Source: Streptomyces olindensis
Lineage (GTDB): Bacteria > Actinomycetota > Actinomycetes > Streptomycetales > Streptomycetaceae
DNA length: 64,000 nt
Direction of reading: 5' to 3'
Assembly (NCBI GenBank): GCA_000696115.1
Contig: JJOH01000002.1
Location: forward strand, 31,230-95,229
Made by a program: the position numbers and the translations under genes. This document shows, one piece after another, positions 45,784 through 54,837 of this stretch; within the stretch, counting starts at the first letter, position 1, and every line of letters starts with the position of its first letter. The notes beneath the pieces were generated by a model that was not told where the DNA came from, made no database searches, and saw only the letters and a list, made by a program, of their open reading frames with translations.

Positions 45784-46164
45784 TCAGCTCCCGAACAGTT
45801 CACGAGCGGCGTGGCCGAGGACGGGGTAGATCGCCCCGAGCATCAGCACGACCCACAGGGCGACGACCGTCCAGAGCATCTGCTTCTGGTAGCGGGCGCC
45901 CTTGATCCAGAAGTCGACGGCGATGACACGCAGGCCGTTGAGCGCGTGGAAGAGGATGGCGGCGACGAGGCCGTACTCCAGCAGCGCGACGATCGGCGTC
46001 TTGTACGTGGCCACGACGTTGTCGTAGGCCTCCGGGGACACCCGCACGAGAGCGGTGTCCAGCACGTGGACGAACAGGAAGAAGAAAATGAGGACGCCGG
46101 TGACTCGGTGAGCCACCCAGGACCACATTCCTTCCCGGCCGCGGTACAGCGTTCCAGCCGGCAC
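45784..46164 (-). CDS. sdhC: Succinate dehydrogenase cytochrome b556 subunit
   Basis: A 126-residue cytochrome b subunit of complex II with three helices. The family signature is YRGREGMWSWVAHRVTGVLIFFFLFVHVLDTALV, including the SWVAHRVTG motif and a heme-ligand-type His, followed by AAILFHALNGLRVI. GTG start at 46164 is preceded by GGAGGAAA. First gene of sdhCDAB; a possible -10 TACGAT is about 90 nt upstream (46253-46258 on the plus strand, reversed). Confidence 0.93.
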   Translation of the reverse strand: MPAGTLYRGREGMWSWVAHRVTGVLIFFFLFVHVLDTALVRVSPEAYDNVVATYKTPIVALLEYGLVAAILFHALNGLRVIAVDFWIKGARYQKQMLWTVVALWVVLMLGAIYPVLGHAARELFGS

Positions 46165-46252
46165 GGAAGTTTCCTCCGGGAGCGGGGATTGGGGCCGCGC
46201 CGGCTTGGTGTGTCGGTCGGGCCCGGCCGGGTACGGTCCACCGGCCCCCAGC

Positions 46253-46258
46253 ATCGTA
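46253..46258 (-). promoter_or_regulatory. Possible -10 of sdhCDAB
   Basis: TACGAT on the minus strand, about 90 nt upstream of the sdhC start, in a region otherwise very GC-rich. No convincing -35. Confidence 0.35.
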
Positions 46259-46339
46259 GCGAGGCGCTGCCGCCGGGCTGAGCGGGGGGTCCGGGGTGTG
46301 ATCAAACTGGCACGCAAAGAGGTGGCAGGTGGACTAGCG

Positions 46340-46425
46340 CGGCCAGGGGCTGTGGGGTGCGCCCAGGGCCGCCGGGTGCGGGCCGTCAGTGGTTGATCGC
46401 GCAGTTCCCCGCGCCCCTGAGGGCG
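46340..46425. repeat. Streptomyces-type repetitive extragenic sequence
   Basis: The stretch around TGATCGCGCAGTTCCCCGCGCC with adjacent GGGCTGTGGGGTGCGC resembles a sequence found repeatedly between Streptomyces genes, as I recall. Part of it is the 3' end of the OHCU decarboxylase gene. Confidence 0.5.
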
Positions 46426-46859
46426 GTCAGCAGACGCCCCCTGGCAAGGCGCCGGAGTTCGTCCGCCGTCACGGCCCGCTCCTCCTCCGGATCGTTCGTC
46501 AATCGTGACCGGATGGCTTCCAGGATGCGGTCGAGGACCTCTGCCGGGGCCACGCCGTCCAGGCAGATGACGAACACGTGTCCGAAGCGGGCCTCGTAGG
46601 CGGCGTGGGCCGCGCTGAGGGCCGTGTGGGCCGCGGAGTAGGTGTCCGGCGGGAGGGGCGGGAGGGACTCCGTGGCCAGGGCCTCGGTGAGGTCGGCCCA
46701 GGTCAGGTCGTAGGCCGCCTCGTCGGCGGCGGCGAGCAGGGAGTCGAGGTTCGGGTAGGGGCGGTGCTCCGCGACACGCTCGGCCCAGCGCGGGCTGCGG
46801 AGGCAGCTGAGGAGGGTCTGCTCCAGATCTTCGGCGGAGGCAGTGTTGAAGCGCTCCAC
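46386..46859 (-). CDS. OHCU decarboxylase family protein
   Basis: A 157-residue protein of the 2-oxo-4-hydroxy-4-carboxy-5-ureidoimidazoline decarboxylase family, the last step of urate to S-allantoin. It has the family opening FNTASAEDLEQTLLSCLRSPRWAERVAEHRPYPNLDSLLAAADEAA and the core AAYEARFGHVFVICLDGVAPAEVLDRILEAIRSRLTNDPEEE. The catalytic-type His (EHRPY) and the FGHVFVIC segment are present. The C terminus GNCAINH comes from repeat-like DNA. No other urate genes are adjacent. Confidence 0.88.
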   Translation of the reverse strand: MERFNTASAEDLEQTLLSCLRSPRWAERVAEHRPYPNLDSLLAAADEAAYDLTWADLTEALATESLPPLPPDTYSAAHTALSAAHAAYEARFGHVFVICLDGVAPAEVLDRILEAIRSRLTNDPEEERAVTADELRRLARGRLLTALRGAGNCAINH

Positions 46860-47083
46860 CGGTATGGCGAGTCGGCCGGGGAGGTCTGGGAGACGGTGCG
46901 CAGGCAGCGTGGGTCCTCGTGGGCGTCACGTGTGTCGGCAGGGCATGTTGTGAGAGATGTGACATCACGCTATCGAGTACGACCATGACGTGTCCGACGG
47001 ATGCCCGAATTTCACCCGGGAGAGAGAGTTCCGGCACGCGTGGTGGACGCGCGCCGGGTGAGGTCGGGTCTTAGGTTGGCGAT

Positions 47084-48745
47084 GTGAGTCAGCACAGGCG
47101 CCGGATGCCGGCGAAGCAGGGAAAGCAGCGGCAGGTGCTGGTCGTGGCCATGGCGGTAGCCCTGGTCGTGGTCGCGGCCGGGGTGAGTCTCGGGCTCTGG
47201 GCGGCCTCGGGCGGTGAGGGCGGTGCCACCGGGCCGGAGGCCAGAGCCTCCCGGGGCGGGGCCGCGGCCGCGCCCACCACCACCGGGCCGGGCACCAGTC
47301 CCAGCCCGACCCGCTCGTACCCGCTGTCCGAGGCGCCCCGCACCATCCCCGCCGTGCGCGACCACACGCCGGCGCGCGGCCCGGGCTGGCGCCCCGAGAA
47401 GGGCGACCGCGTGGTCGTGGACGACCCGGCGCTGGCCGACGAGGGACGGCTGATCGCCGGTGAGCTGGGGCTGTCGTACCAGGGCGAGAAGAGCGACAAG
47501 CGGGCCGGGGACCTGCGGCTCGGCCTGAACGAGGACGAGGGCGCGAACCCGGAGTCGTACGTGATGACCGTGCGCGACGGGCGCGTCGAGATCAGCGGGC
47601 CGGCCGAGGCCGGTGTCTTCTACGGCACCCGCACGCTCAAGCAGGCGGCGCACGACGGCGGGACGGCGCCCGAGGGCGTGGTGCGCGACGAACCGGCCAA
47701 GCCGCAGCGCGGGTTCATGCTGGACATCGCGCGCAAGAACTTCACGGCCGGCTGGATCGAGGACCGGATCCGGGAACTGGGCGACCTGAAGTTCAACCAG
47801 CTGGGACTGCACTTCTCCGACGACCAGGGCTTCCGGATCGAGTCCGTCTCGCACCCGGAGGTCGTGTCCGAGCAGCACCTGACCAAGGCCCAGGTGCGGA
47901 AGATCGTCGACCTCGCGAAGAGCCGGCACATCACCGTCGTGCCCGAGATCGACTCGCCCGGGCACCTCGGCGCCGTCCTCGACGCCCACCCCGACCTCCA
48001 GTTGCGCAGCGCGCAGGGGTCGGCGGTGCAGGGCGCCATCGACATCTCCAAGAGCGAGAGCGCCGACATCGTCGACGACCTGCTGAACGAGTACGCCGAC
48101 CTCTTCCCCGGCGGGCCCTGGCACCTCGGCGGCGACGAGTACCAGGCGCTGACCCGCTCGAACCCGGAAGCCTCCTTCCCGCAGCTGGCCGCCGCCGCCC
48201 GGGAGCAGTACGGCTCCGGCGCGACGGTCGCCGACCTCACCACCGGCTGGCTCAACGACCGGGCCGCCACCGTCCGCAAGCACCAGCGCACCCCACGCGC
48301 GTGGAACGACGGCTTCTTCCGCGGCACGTCCGTCGAGGCCGCCAAGGACATCCAGGTCGCCTACTGGACGGGCAAGGAGATCGGCGCCCGGCAGCCCGCG
48401 GAGTACCTGAGCGCGGGCCGCAAGGTGATCAACTACAACGACGAGTTCCTGTACTACGTGCTCGGTGAGCCGCAGACCTTCGTCTACCCGACGGGGCGGC
48501 GGATCTACGAGCAGTGGACGCCGCGGGTGCTGCGCGGCACCACGGCCGTGCCGGAGCGCTACGACGGGCAGATCCTCGGCGGCTCCTTCGCCGTCTGGGG
48601 CGACCGCCCGAACGCCCAGACGCAGGACCAGGTGGCGGCCGGGATCCGGATGCCGCTGCGGGCGACCGTGCAGAAGCTGTGGAACCCCGACCGGCCCGAG
48701 CTGTCCTGGACGGAGTTCCGTGCACTGGCGGACAGGCTCGGCTGA
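47084..48745 (+). CDS. Family 20 glycoside hydrolase, beta-N-acetylhexosaminidase
   Basis: A 553-residue GH20 enzyme cleaving terminal beta-linked N-acetylglucosamine, likely from chitin or wall fragments. The N-terminal basic segment plus hydrophobic helix (VLVVAMAVALVVVAAGVSLGLWAA) is a signal/anchor, followed by a Thr/Pro linker. A GH20b-like domain (about 90-200) precedes the (beta/alpha)8 catalytic domain, with RGFMLDIARKNF and the catalytic pair Asp351-Glu352 in HLGGDEY. GTG start at 47084; TAGGTT six bases upstream of it may give a leaderless mRNA. Exported. Confidence 0.93.
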   Translation: MSQHRRRMPAKQGKQRQVLVVAMAVALVVVAAGVSLGLWAASGGEGGATGPEARASRGGAAAAPTTTGPGTSPSPTRSYPLSEAPRTIPAVRDHTPARGPGWRPEKGDRVVVDDPALADEGRLIAGELGLSYQGEKSDKRAGDLRLGLNEDEGANPESYVMTVRDGRVEISGPAEAGVFYGTRTLKQAAHDGGTAPEGVVRDEPAKPQRGFMLDIARKNFTAGWIEDRIRELGDLKFNQLGLHFSDDQGFRIESVSHPEVVSEQHLTKAQVRKIVDLAKSRHITVVPEIDSPGHLGAVLDAHPDLQLRSAQGSAVQGAIDISKSESADIVDDLLNEYADLFPGGPWHLGGDEYQALTRSNPEASFPQLAAAAREQYGSGATVADLTTGWLNDRAATVRKHQRTPRAWNDGFFRGTSVEAAKDIQVAYWTGKEIGARQPAEYLSAGRKVINYNDEFLYYVLGEPQTFVYPTGRRIYEQWTPRVLRGTTAVPERYDGQILGGSFAVWGDRPNAQTQDQVAAGIRMPLRATVQKLWNPDRPELSWTEFRALADRLG

Positions 48746-48841
48746 CCCGGCGCGCATTGGCCCATACGGCTGCGAACTCCCGTACGGCTGTGGTGGTCTT
48801 CTGACGGGAGCCGAATCGAATATGCCGGGGGGAACCGGGAC

Positions 48842-49348
48842 ATGGGCTACTGGGGTTACTTCGTCGTGGGCCGGGGGGAACGGCCGCTCGCGGAGCTGGA
48901 CGCGCTGGCGCAGGCCGGTGACGCCCTGACGCGGCGCGCCTCGGCGCCGGGCGGGTGGCAGCTCTGGGAGTACCCGAGTGGGGACGGCGACGTCGGGAAC
49001 ATGAACGTCCTCGCCCGGGAGACCGGGGCGCCCGCGCTCTTCGGGTACGTCATGAACAGCGCGTGCGTGGTGCTGGAGGCCGCCGGGCCGGAGAGCGGGG
49101 CCTGGACGACCTGCCTCGGACGGGCCGCCATGGCCGGGTACCTCGGGGCCGACCGGGAGGGCCTCACGCTGGAGGACTACTTCCTGGAACCCGGCGACGC
49201 CGCCGAGCGCGCCGTCCGCTGGGCCGCCGAGGCCGGGCACGAGGTGAACGCCGACACGCTGCTGGACGTACTGACTTCAGACCCCGATCCCCTGGCCGAA
49301 AACCTTTTGTTCCGCTTCCTCGACAGGCTGGGCGTGGTGCCCCTGTGA
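48842..49348 (+). CDS. Conserved hypothetical protein
   Basis: A 168-residue acidic soluble protein that I do not recognise. It begins MGYWGYFVVGRG and has an alternating aromatic/Gly-rich N-terminal half and an acidic helical C-terminal half (LTLEDYFLEPGDAAERAVRWAAEAG, DPDPLAENLLFRFLDRLG). No signal peptide or membrane helix. It lies 96 nt after the hexosaminidase on the same strand. The ATG follows GGGGGGAACCGGGAC. Streptomyces-type codon use supports that it is a gene. Confidence 0.7.
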   Translation: MGYWGYFVVGRGERPLAELDALAQAGDALTRRASAPGGWQLWEYPSGDGDVGNMNVLARETGAPALFGYVMNSACVVLEAAGPESGAWTTCLGRAAMAGYLGADREGLTLEDYFLEPGDAAERAVRWAAEAGHEVNADTLLDVLTSDPDPLAENLLFRFLDRLGVVPL

Positions 49349-49456
49349 CACTCCGGGGCCGTCGCACGCAGTAAGGGGAAGTGCGGGTTCCGTGAGGGGC
49401 GGGGGCTGGAAGCGGCCTGGTAGGGCCCCGGAGAAGGCCCGCGGAGGGAGGCGTGG

Positions 49457-50011
49457 ATGAGCCTGGTGGAGTTGATCGCACAGGCCGATGAACGCGGGCT
49501 GGCCGCGAGCGGGCTGGCTTGTTTGGATCGGTGTGTGCCCCTGCTGGGCGGCGACGACGAGATCCTGCGCCCGCTGTGGGCGAGCCTCACCGACGGCGCC
49601 GACGCCGAGGAGTGGGGCGAGCGGCTGGAGCAGGCGCGCGGGAAGCTGGACGTCGCGGGCGCCGAGGACGAGGCGGTCCTGCTCGCCCACCGGATGCTGG
49701 AGGCCGCCCCCGCCGGGCGGGCCGCCGCCGAGGTGCGGGTGTGGGCCGACGCCTGCTCCGTCGCCTCCCTCCAGATCCACCGCCTCCTCGACACCGCCGA
49801 GGACGAGGCCTCGTCCGTCGCCGTGCGCCGCGAGGGCCGCACGGAGGGCATGTCGCCGCTCGTCGCCGCGGAACTGCGCCGTCAGATCGTCGTGCTGGAG
49901 GTCCTGGCCGGGCACGGCCCGGCCGGGCTGCGCCGGGCGCTGGAGGTCTCGACGGAGGGGCGGCGGGTGCTGCGCGCGGTGGTGTCGCGGCGAACCCGGC
50001 AACACGGCTGA
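49457..50011 (+). CDS. Conserved hypothetical protein
   Basis: A 184-residue soluble, Leu/Ala/Glu-rich, mostly helical protein with no motif I can name. It starts MSLVELIAQADERGLAASGLACLDRCVPLL and ends in a basic SRRTRQHG tail. The ATG follows GGAGGGAGGCGTGG. It may be co-transcribed with the previous gene (108-nt gap). Cytosolic. Confidence 0.7.
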   Translation: MSLVELIAQADERGLAASGLACLDRCVPLLGGDDEILRPLWASLTDGADAEEWGERLEQARGKLDVAGAEDEAVLLAHRMLEAAPAGRAAAEVRVWADACSVASLQIHRLLDTAEDEASSVAVRREGRTEGMSPLVAAELRRQIVVLEVLAGHGPAGLRRALEVSTEGRRVLRAVVSRRTRQHG

Positions 50012-50165
50012 AAACGGGGCCACCGACGCCTTTGACCGGCCCAAACCCCGAATTCTGGAAGGGTCCTGTGACCGTCCCTCGAGTGCGGTGGGGCGGTCCT
50101 GCGCCGGTTGCGGGAAGCCGCCGGTTCCGCGTGACGAAAGCCCGCGCCGCGGCGCTCTTCGGGAT

Positions 50166-50561
50166 GTGACGACTCAAGCGGAGACCAGGCCGTCGGCGGC
50201 GGCGAAACCGCTGCGGTGGGCCGCGGACACGGTGGCGACGATGCGCGAGGGGGCACGGCTGCGCCTCGACTATTCGCCGCAGAGTCTGTGGAGCATCGAC
50301 CGGATGATCGAGGGGATACGGCGGGAGGGGGCGCCCTACGCGGCCGTGGCGGAGGTGCTGCGCGGATTCGGCGCCTACGCCGGTGAGGTGATGGCGCGTC
50401 AGACCGGCGCCGAGTGGTGGGCGACCGGCGGCGACCACTGGATCCGCACTCCCGACGGACGCCTGTGGGACCCGATCGACGAGGCCCGGCGCACGTACGC
50501 CGGGAACGGATCGCTGCGGCTGCTGTGCCGGGACGCGGCGGACTCCGCGTCCCGGCGGTAG
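50166..50561 (+). CDS. Conserved hypothetical protein
   Basis: A 131-residue soluble protein from a GTG at 50166; the longer upstream open frame is a shadow of the preceding gene. Core sequence SLWSIDRMIEGIRREGAPYAAVAEVLRGFGAYAGEVMARQTGAEWW resembles DUF3806/immunity-like small domains, with a following HWIRTPDGRLWDPIDEARR. No signal peptide. Function unknown. Confidence 0.65.
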   Translation: MTTQAETRPSAAAKPLRWAADTVATMREGARLRLDYSPQSLWSIDRMIEGIRREGAPYAAVAEVLRGFGAYAGEVMARQTGAEWWATGGDHWIRTPDGRLWDPIDEARRTYAGNGSLRLLCRDAADSASRR

Positions 50562-50578
50562 GTTCTGCGGCGGTAGGT

Positions 50579-51745
50579 TCAGCGGCCGAGCACGCCCCCG
50601 GTCCAGGGCCCGGTCGGCTCCGGGGCGGACTCCATGGGCTTGCCGGCGTTCCCGGCGAGGGTGCGGATCTCCGGCAGGTCGTCGTAGAGCTTCTGGCCGG
50701 GGCAGGTGGTCGGGTAGCCGTCGCGGTGCCCGGAGATGCGGTGCAGCGTGACCTTCTCGCCCAGCTTGTACTTGCCGTTGTCGGCACCGGCGGTCAGCAC
50801 CGTCGTTCCGGTCGGGTCGAGGCCGTACAGGCCGAGCTTCCAGGCGGCGACCTTCGCGACCGACCCGCGCACCGCGGTGTTCGTGGTCGCCGTGGTGTAG
50901 TCGCCGAGCACCGAGACGCTGCTGGTGGCGGTGTTGAAGCCGTAGGTGTGCGCGCCGAGGACGGGCTTGTCGACGCCGCCCGCGCGGCCCTCGAAGACGG
51001 TGCCGCACTTGTCGACGAGGAAGTGGTAGCCGATGTCGTTCCAGCCGTTGCTGCGCACGTGGTAGAGGAACACGCCGCGCACGATCGACGCGGACTCCTC
51101 GCAGGTGTAGTCGTTGGTGCCCGCCGTGTGGTGGACGAACATCGCCTTGGTGTCGGCGGTGTAGGTGGGCGGGTCCTTCACCAGGGACTCGTCGGCGCCC
51201 CAGGCGGAGCGCGGCGTCACGGCGGGGCGCTCGGCCGAGGGCGCTCCGGCGGCCGGCCCGACCGCGTCCGGCTCGACGACCGCGGTGTGCACGGCGTCCG
51301 TCCCGCCCTCGGGATCGACCAGTTCGACGCGCAGCCCCGCGGGCAGCGAGGAACCCGAGACGCGCACCTGGACGCCGTCCGAGGGCCCGGCCCACAGCGG
51401 CTGGGTGCCGCCGCGCACCGAGGCGCCGTCGCGGTCGGGGCCGGTCTCGGGCGTCCGCACGTCGGTGTCAAGGGCGTGCCACGGGCTCCACTCGCCGCTC
51501 TCCCGGGAGCGGGTGCGCACCTGTGCGGTGCCGTCGAGGGCCGCGTCGGGGTCGTCCCAGGTGATCCCGAGCATGCTGAACGGCTCGGTGGTGCGCGGTG
51601 CGAGGGACCGCTCGTGCGGATCGCCGCCCGGCACCCGGACGGTGTGCACCCCGTCGGAGGAGGAGGCCAGGGCCGGTCCGGTCGGCCCCAGGGCGCCGAG
51701 GGCCAGGGCCGTGGCGACGGCGGTGCGCAGCAGAAGGCGTGTCAT
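50579..51745 (-). CDS. Secreted N-acetylmuramoyl-L-alanine amidase (PGRP domain)
   Basis: A 388-residue exported peptidoglycan-recognition amidase. The signal peptide is MTRLLLRTAVATALALGALGPTGPALA; an N-terminal beta-rich domain (about 40-150, HTVRVPGG to DGVQVRVSGSS) is shared with the neighbouring larger PGRP. The amidase_2/PGRP domain follows with VHHTAG (zinc His), YHFLVDKCGTVFEGRAGG and ISGHRDGYPTTCPG (zinc His and Cys). ATG at 51745; an in-frame GTG at 51766 is possible. It cleaves the bond between muramic acid and L-Ala. Confidence 0.92.
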   Translation of the reverse strand: MTRLLLRTAVATALALGALGPTGPALASSSDGVHTVRVPGGDPHERSLAPRTTEPFSMLGITWDDPDAALDGTAQVRTRSRESGEWSPWHALDTDVRTPETGPDRDGASVRGGTQPLWAGPSDGVQVRVSGSSLPAGLRVELVDPEGGTDAVHTAVVEPDAVGPAAGAPSAERPAVTPRSAWGADESLVKDPPTYTADTKAMFVHHTAGTNDYTCEESASIVRGVFLYHVRSNGWNDIGYHFLVDKCGTVFEGRAGGVDKPVLGAHTYGFNTATSSVSVLGDYTTATTNTAVRGSVAKVAAWKLGLYGLDPTGTTVLTAGADNGKYKLGEKVTLHRISGHRDGYPTTCPGQKLYDDLPEIRTLAGNAGKPMESAPEPTGPWTGGVLGR

Positions 51746-51874
51746 TCGGGCTCGTCTCCGGTCCACTTGCGGGGCGGCGTGATGTCGTGATCGTCCTTCC
51801 CGCCCGGCCGGGCCGTCCGTTCGCCCGCCGGGAGAAATCCGGCGAACGGAGGACGGCCGCGGACCGGCGATGTG

Positions 51875-54583
51875 TCACGGCGTCAGCGTCTGGCCCAGGT
51901 GGGCGTCCGTCGGCGTGCCCAGCGTGGTCTTGCTGAAGATGACGGAGTCGGCGTAACCGAGCCCGGTGCTGTTGCTCGGCAGGTGCAGCAGGATGCCGTC
52001 GCCCCCGTCCTCGCCGTCGGCGCCGAAGGTGAGGTCCGCCCGGCCGTAGCCGGACAGGTCCGTCAGCGACACGGAAGAGCCGAGGCGGTCGTCGGTCTCC
52101 GTGGAGCCCGGGATGCCGGAGGTGTCCTGCGAGACGCCGATCGAGCCGGAGCCGGTCAGGCCGGACGCGGAGCCCTTGACGAGGATGGCGTTGCCCGCGT
52201 TGGCGCGGTTGGCGCCGTCCCGGGTGAGGTCCTCGCCCGGGGCGCCCGCGAGGGCGTCCGCGTAGCCGTCGGCGTTGTAGTCGCCGACCGAGACGGAGGT
52301 GCCGAGGGCGTCCCCGGACTCGTTGCCGCCCGGCACGTACGCCGTGTCCTGGTGGATCACGGTCATGCCGGTGGTGGTGAAGCCGGTGGACGTGCCGGGG
52401 ACCAGGGTGATCTGGCCGCCGGTCTTCCCGCCCGACTCGGAGGCGACGGGCTGGCCGATGACGATGTCGTCGTAGCCGTTGCCGTTGACGTCGCCGGCCG
52501 CGAGGGACCGGCCGCCCTTGACCGAGATGACGCTGACCTTGGTCAGGCCCGTCGCCGAGCCCGCGAAGCGGACCACGCGGCCGATGCCGCCGGTGTCGCG
52601 GTAGTTGAGGGCGATGTCCGCGTAGCCGTCCCGGTTGAAGTCGCCGGTCGCGGCGTCGAGGTAGGAGACGGAGCCCGTGGCCGTGGTGAGCGTGCCGTAC
52701 TTGGTGGCGCCGCCGGTCAGCCGCGCGTTCCAGTTGCCGCCCTTGCCGGTGCCGGCGGAGAAGACGTCCGCCTTGCCGTCGCCGTTGAAGTCGCCGACGG
52801 CGACCGTGGAACCGAGCCTGGCGCCCGTCGAGGTGACCCCCGACGTGGCGTAGGAGAAGCCGGTGTCGAGGGCGGGGCCGTACATCACGGTGACGGAGCC
52901 GCGGTCGGCGTGACCGCTGGTGTCGTCCTCGCCGGGCGCGCCGATCGCGAGGTCGGCGTAGCCGTCGCCGTTGACGTCGCCCCAGGCGGTGGAGGTGCCG
53001 AAGCCGTCACCGGACTCGTTCGAGCCGGGGACGCCGGTGCTGTTCTGGCTGAGCGTCACCTTGGCGGCCGTGACCGGGCCGTCGACGCCGCCCGGGACGA
53101 CGGTGACGGTGCCGCCGCCGCTCAGGGCCTTGGGCGTGCCCGCGACCAGGTCGGTGACGCCGTCCCGGTTGACGTCGGAGGTGGCCAGGGCGTGCGAGAT
53201 GCCCGGGGTCTTGGCGACCTGGGCGATCCGGGAGAGCTGGGAGTAGAGGTTCGCGCCGGGGCAGGCGGTCGCGTTGGTGTCGCGGTGGCCGAAGACCCGG
53301 GGCAGCGTGATGGAGGTGCCCTTGGCGACCTTGTTGCCGTCCTGGCCGGCCGCGGTGCCGGAGGTGAGCGTCACCTTGCCGGTCGGGTCGATGCCGTACA
53401 TCCCGAACTTCCAGGCGACGAGCCGGGAGATCGCGTCCAGCGCGGCGCGGCTCGGCTTGGCCTTCTCGAAGTTGCCGAGGTACGAGATGCCGACCGTGTC
53501 GGTGTTGAAGCCGACGTCGTGGGCGCCGGTGACCGGCAGGTCCATGCCGCCGCTGCGGCCCTCGAAGATCTGGCCGCACCGGTCGACGACGAAGTTGTAG
53601 CCGATGTCGTAGTAGCCGCGGGCGAAGTGCTCCTGCTGGATGGAGCGCATCCGCGCGCGGGACTGGGCGCAGGACAGGGTGTTGTCGCTGTCCATGCCGG
53701 TGTGGTGGACGACGGCGGCCTTGATCTCGGTGCCGTAGGCCGGCGTGCCGTCGTAGTCCGTGGAGGCGCCCCACTCGGCCTGCGTGATGACCGGCGGCTT
53801 GACGACCGTGGAGGGGCGGGGCGCGGGGACCGTGGAGGTCGGGGAGGGGGAGGCCGTCGGGGACGGGGAGGCGGACGTCGAAGCGGACGGGGACGAGGAC
53901 GGGGACGCGGTGTCGCCGGGGGTGCCGGTCGGCGTGGCCGTCTCGGTCGGGGTGGCCGTGTCGGCCGGGGTCTCGGTGGGGACCGTCGGCTCGGTCGTCG
54001 GGGCCGGGGTCTCCTCGGCGTACGCCGCGGGCCGGATGCCGCCCTCGGGGTCGGTGCCCGGGTCGAGCAGCTTCACGTCCATGCCGGCGGGCTGGCCGCC
54101 CGCCTCGGTGCCGTCCGCGTTCACGACACGCACCTCGACGCCGTCCGCGTCGCCGGTCCACAGGGACTCGGTGCCGCCGCGCAGTGCGGCCCGCTCGCGC
54201 TCCGCGCCGTCGGCCTGGCTCGGCTCGGCCGACAGCTTCTGCCAGCCGGACCACCGCCGGCTCTCCAGGTCCCTGGTCCGCACCTCGGCGGTGCCCCGGA
54301 CCCGGGCGTCGGGGTCGTCCCAGGTCACCAGCACCGCGCTGAACCGGTCCGTGTCCTGCTTGGCCAGGCCCTTGCGGCCGGCGCCCTTGTCCTTGAGCTT
54401 CACCGTGTGGACGGACGGCTTGCGGCTCTGCGCCGCGTCGCCGGACCCGCCCGGCGGATCGGCCATCGCGTACGTGACGACCCCCGCTCCGCTCAGGACG
54501 ACGGCACCGACCGTCAGCCACGCCCGTCTCTTCAGACTGAGCGGTTTGTACGCGCGCGTGCTCCGAGGACTCAAAGACCCCAC
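51875..54583 (-). CDS. PGRP amidase with FG-GAP/VCBS repeats
   Basis: About 902 residues. Order: N-terminal signal/anchor (LKRRAWLTVGAVVLSGAGVVTYAMA), beta domain shared with the neighbour, Thr/Pro/Ser-rich linker (about 195-265), PGRP amidase with VVHHTG, YNFVVDRCGQIFEGRSGG and FGHRDTNATACPG, then seven FG-GAP-like repeats with calcium motifs such as DVNGDGYADLAIG, DFNGDGKADVF and DYNADGYADALAG. The repeats should fold as a beta-propeller and may bind wall or protein ligands. Start uncertain: GTG 54583, with GTG 54607 in frame. Outside the cell. Confidence 0.9.
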   Translation of the reverse strand: MGSLSPRSTRAYKPLSLKRRAWLTVGAVVLSGAGVVTYAMADPPGGSGDAAQSRKPSVHTVKLKDKGAGRKGLAKQDTDRFSAVLVTWDDPDARVRGTAEVRTRDLESRRWSGWQKLSAEPSQADGAERERAALRGGTESLWTGDADGVEVRVVNADGTEAGGQPAGMDVKLLDPGTDPEGGIRPAAYAEETPAPTTEPTVPTETPADTATPTETATPTGTPGDTASPSSSPSASTSASPSPTASPSPTSTVPAPRPSTVVKPPVITQAEWGASTDYDGTPAYGTEIKAAVVHHTGMDSDNTLSCAQSRARMRSIQQEHFARGYYDIGYNFVVDRCGQIFEGRSGGMDLPVTGAHDVGFNTDTVGISYLGNFEKAKPSRAALDAISRLVAWKFGMYGIDPTGKVTLTSGTAAGQDGNKVAKGTSITLPRVFGHRDTNATACPGANLYSQLSRIAQVAKTPGISHALATSDVNRDGVTDLVAGTPKALSGGGTVTVVPGGVDGPVTAAKVTLSQNSTGVPGSNESGDGFGTSTAWGDVNGDGYADLAIGAPGEDDTSGHADRGSVTVMYGPALDTGFSYATSGVTSTGARLGSTVAVGDFNGDGKADVFSAGTGKGGNWNARLTGGATKYGTLTTATGSVSYLDAATGDFNRDGYADIALNYRDTGGIGRVVRFAGSATGLTKVSVISVKGGRSLAAGDVNGNGYDDIVIGQPVASESGGKTGGQITLVPGTSTGFTTTGMTVIHQDTAYVPGGNESGDALGTSVSVGDYNADGYADALAGAPGEDLTRDGANRANAGNAILVKGSASGLTGSGSIGVSQDTSGIPGSTETDDRLGSSVSLTDLSGYGRADLTFGADGEDGGDGILLHLPSNSTGLGYADSVIFSKTTLGTPTDAHLGQTLTP

Positions 54584-54837
54584 CCCTAGAAATGGACACA
54601 AGCGCACCTGCTGTCACACAGGTGCCATTCACCCAGCGCACAGCTCTGGCCAGACGTCACGCGGTCGTGGCGTTCCGCCCGCTGTGACACTTCTGCGCAG
54701 CCCGGCGCTGATGACCGTGGAGGACGTGGCACGGGCGCGTCCCCCGCGGTGCGGGCGCACCGGGCAGGGCATTCCGGGCATCCGGGGTGTTCCGGTCGGG
54801 CGGTCCGCCGCGCACTCGGTACGGACTAGGACGGTTC

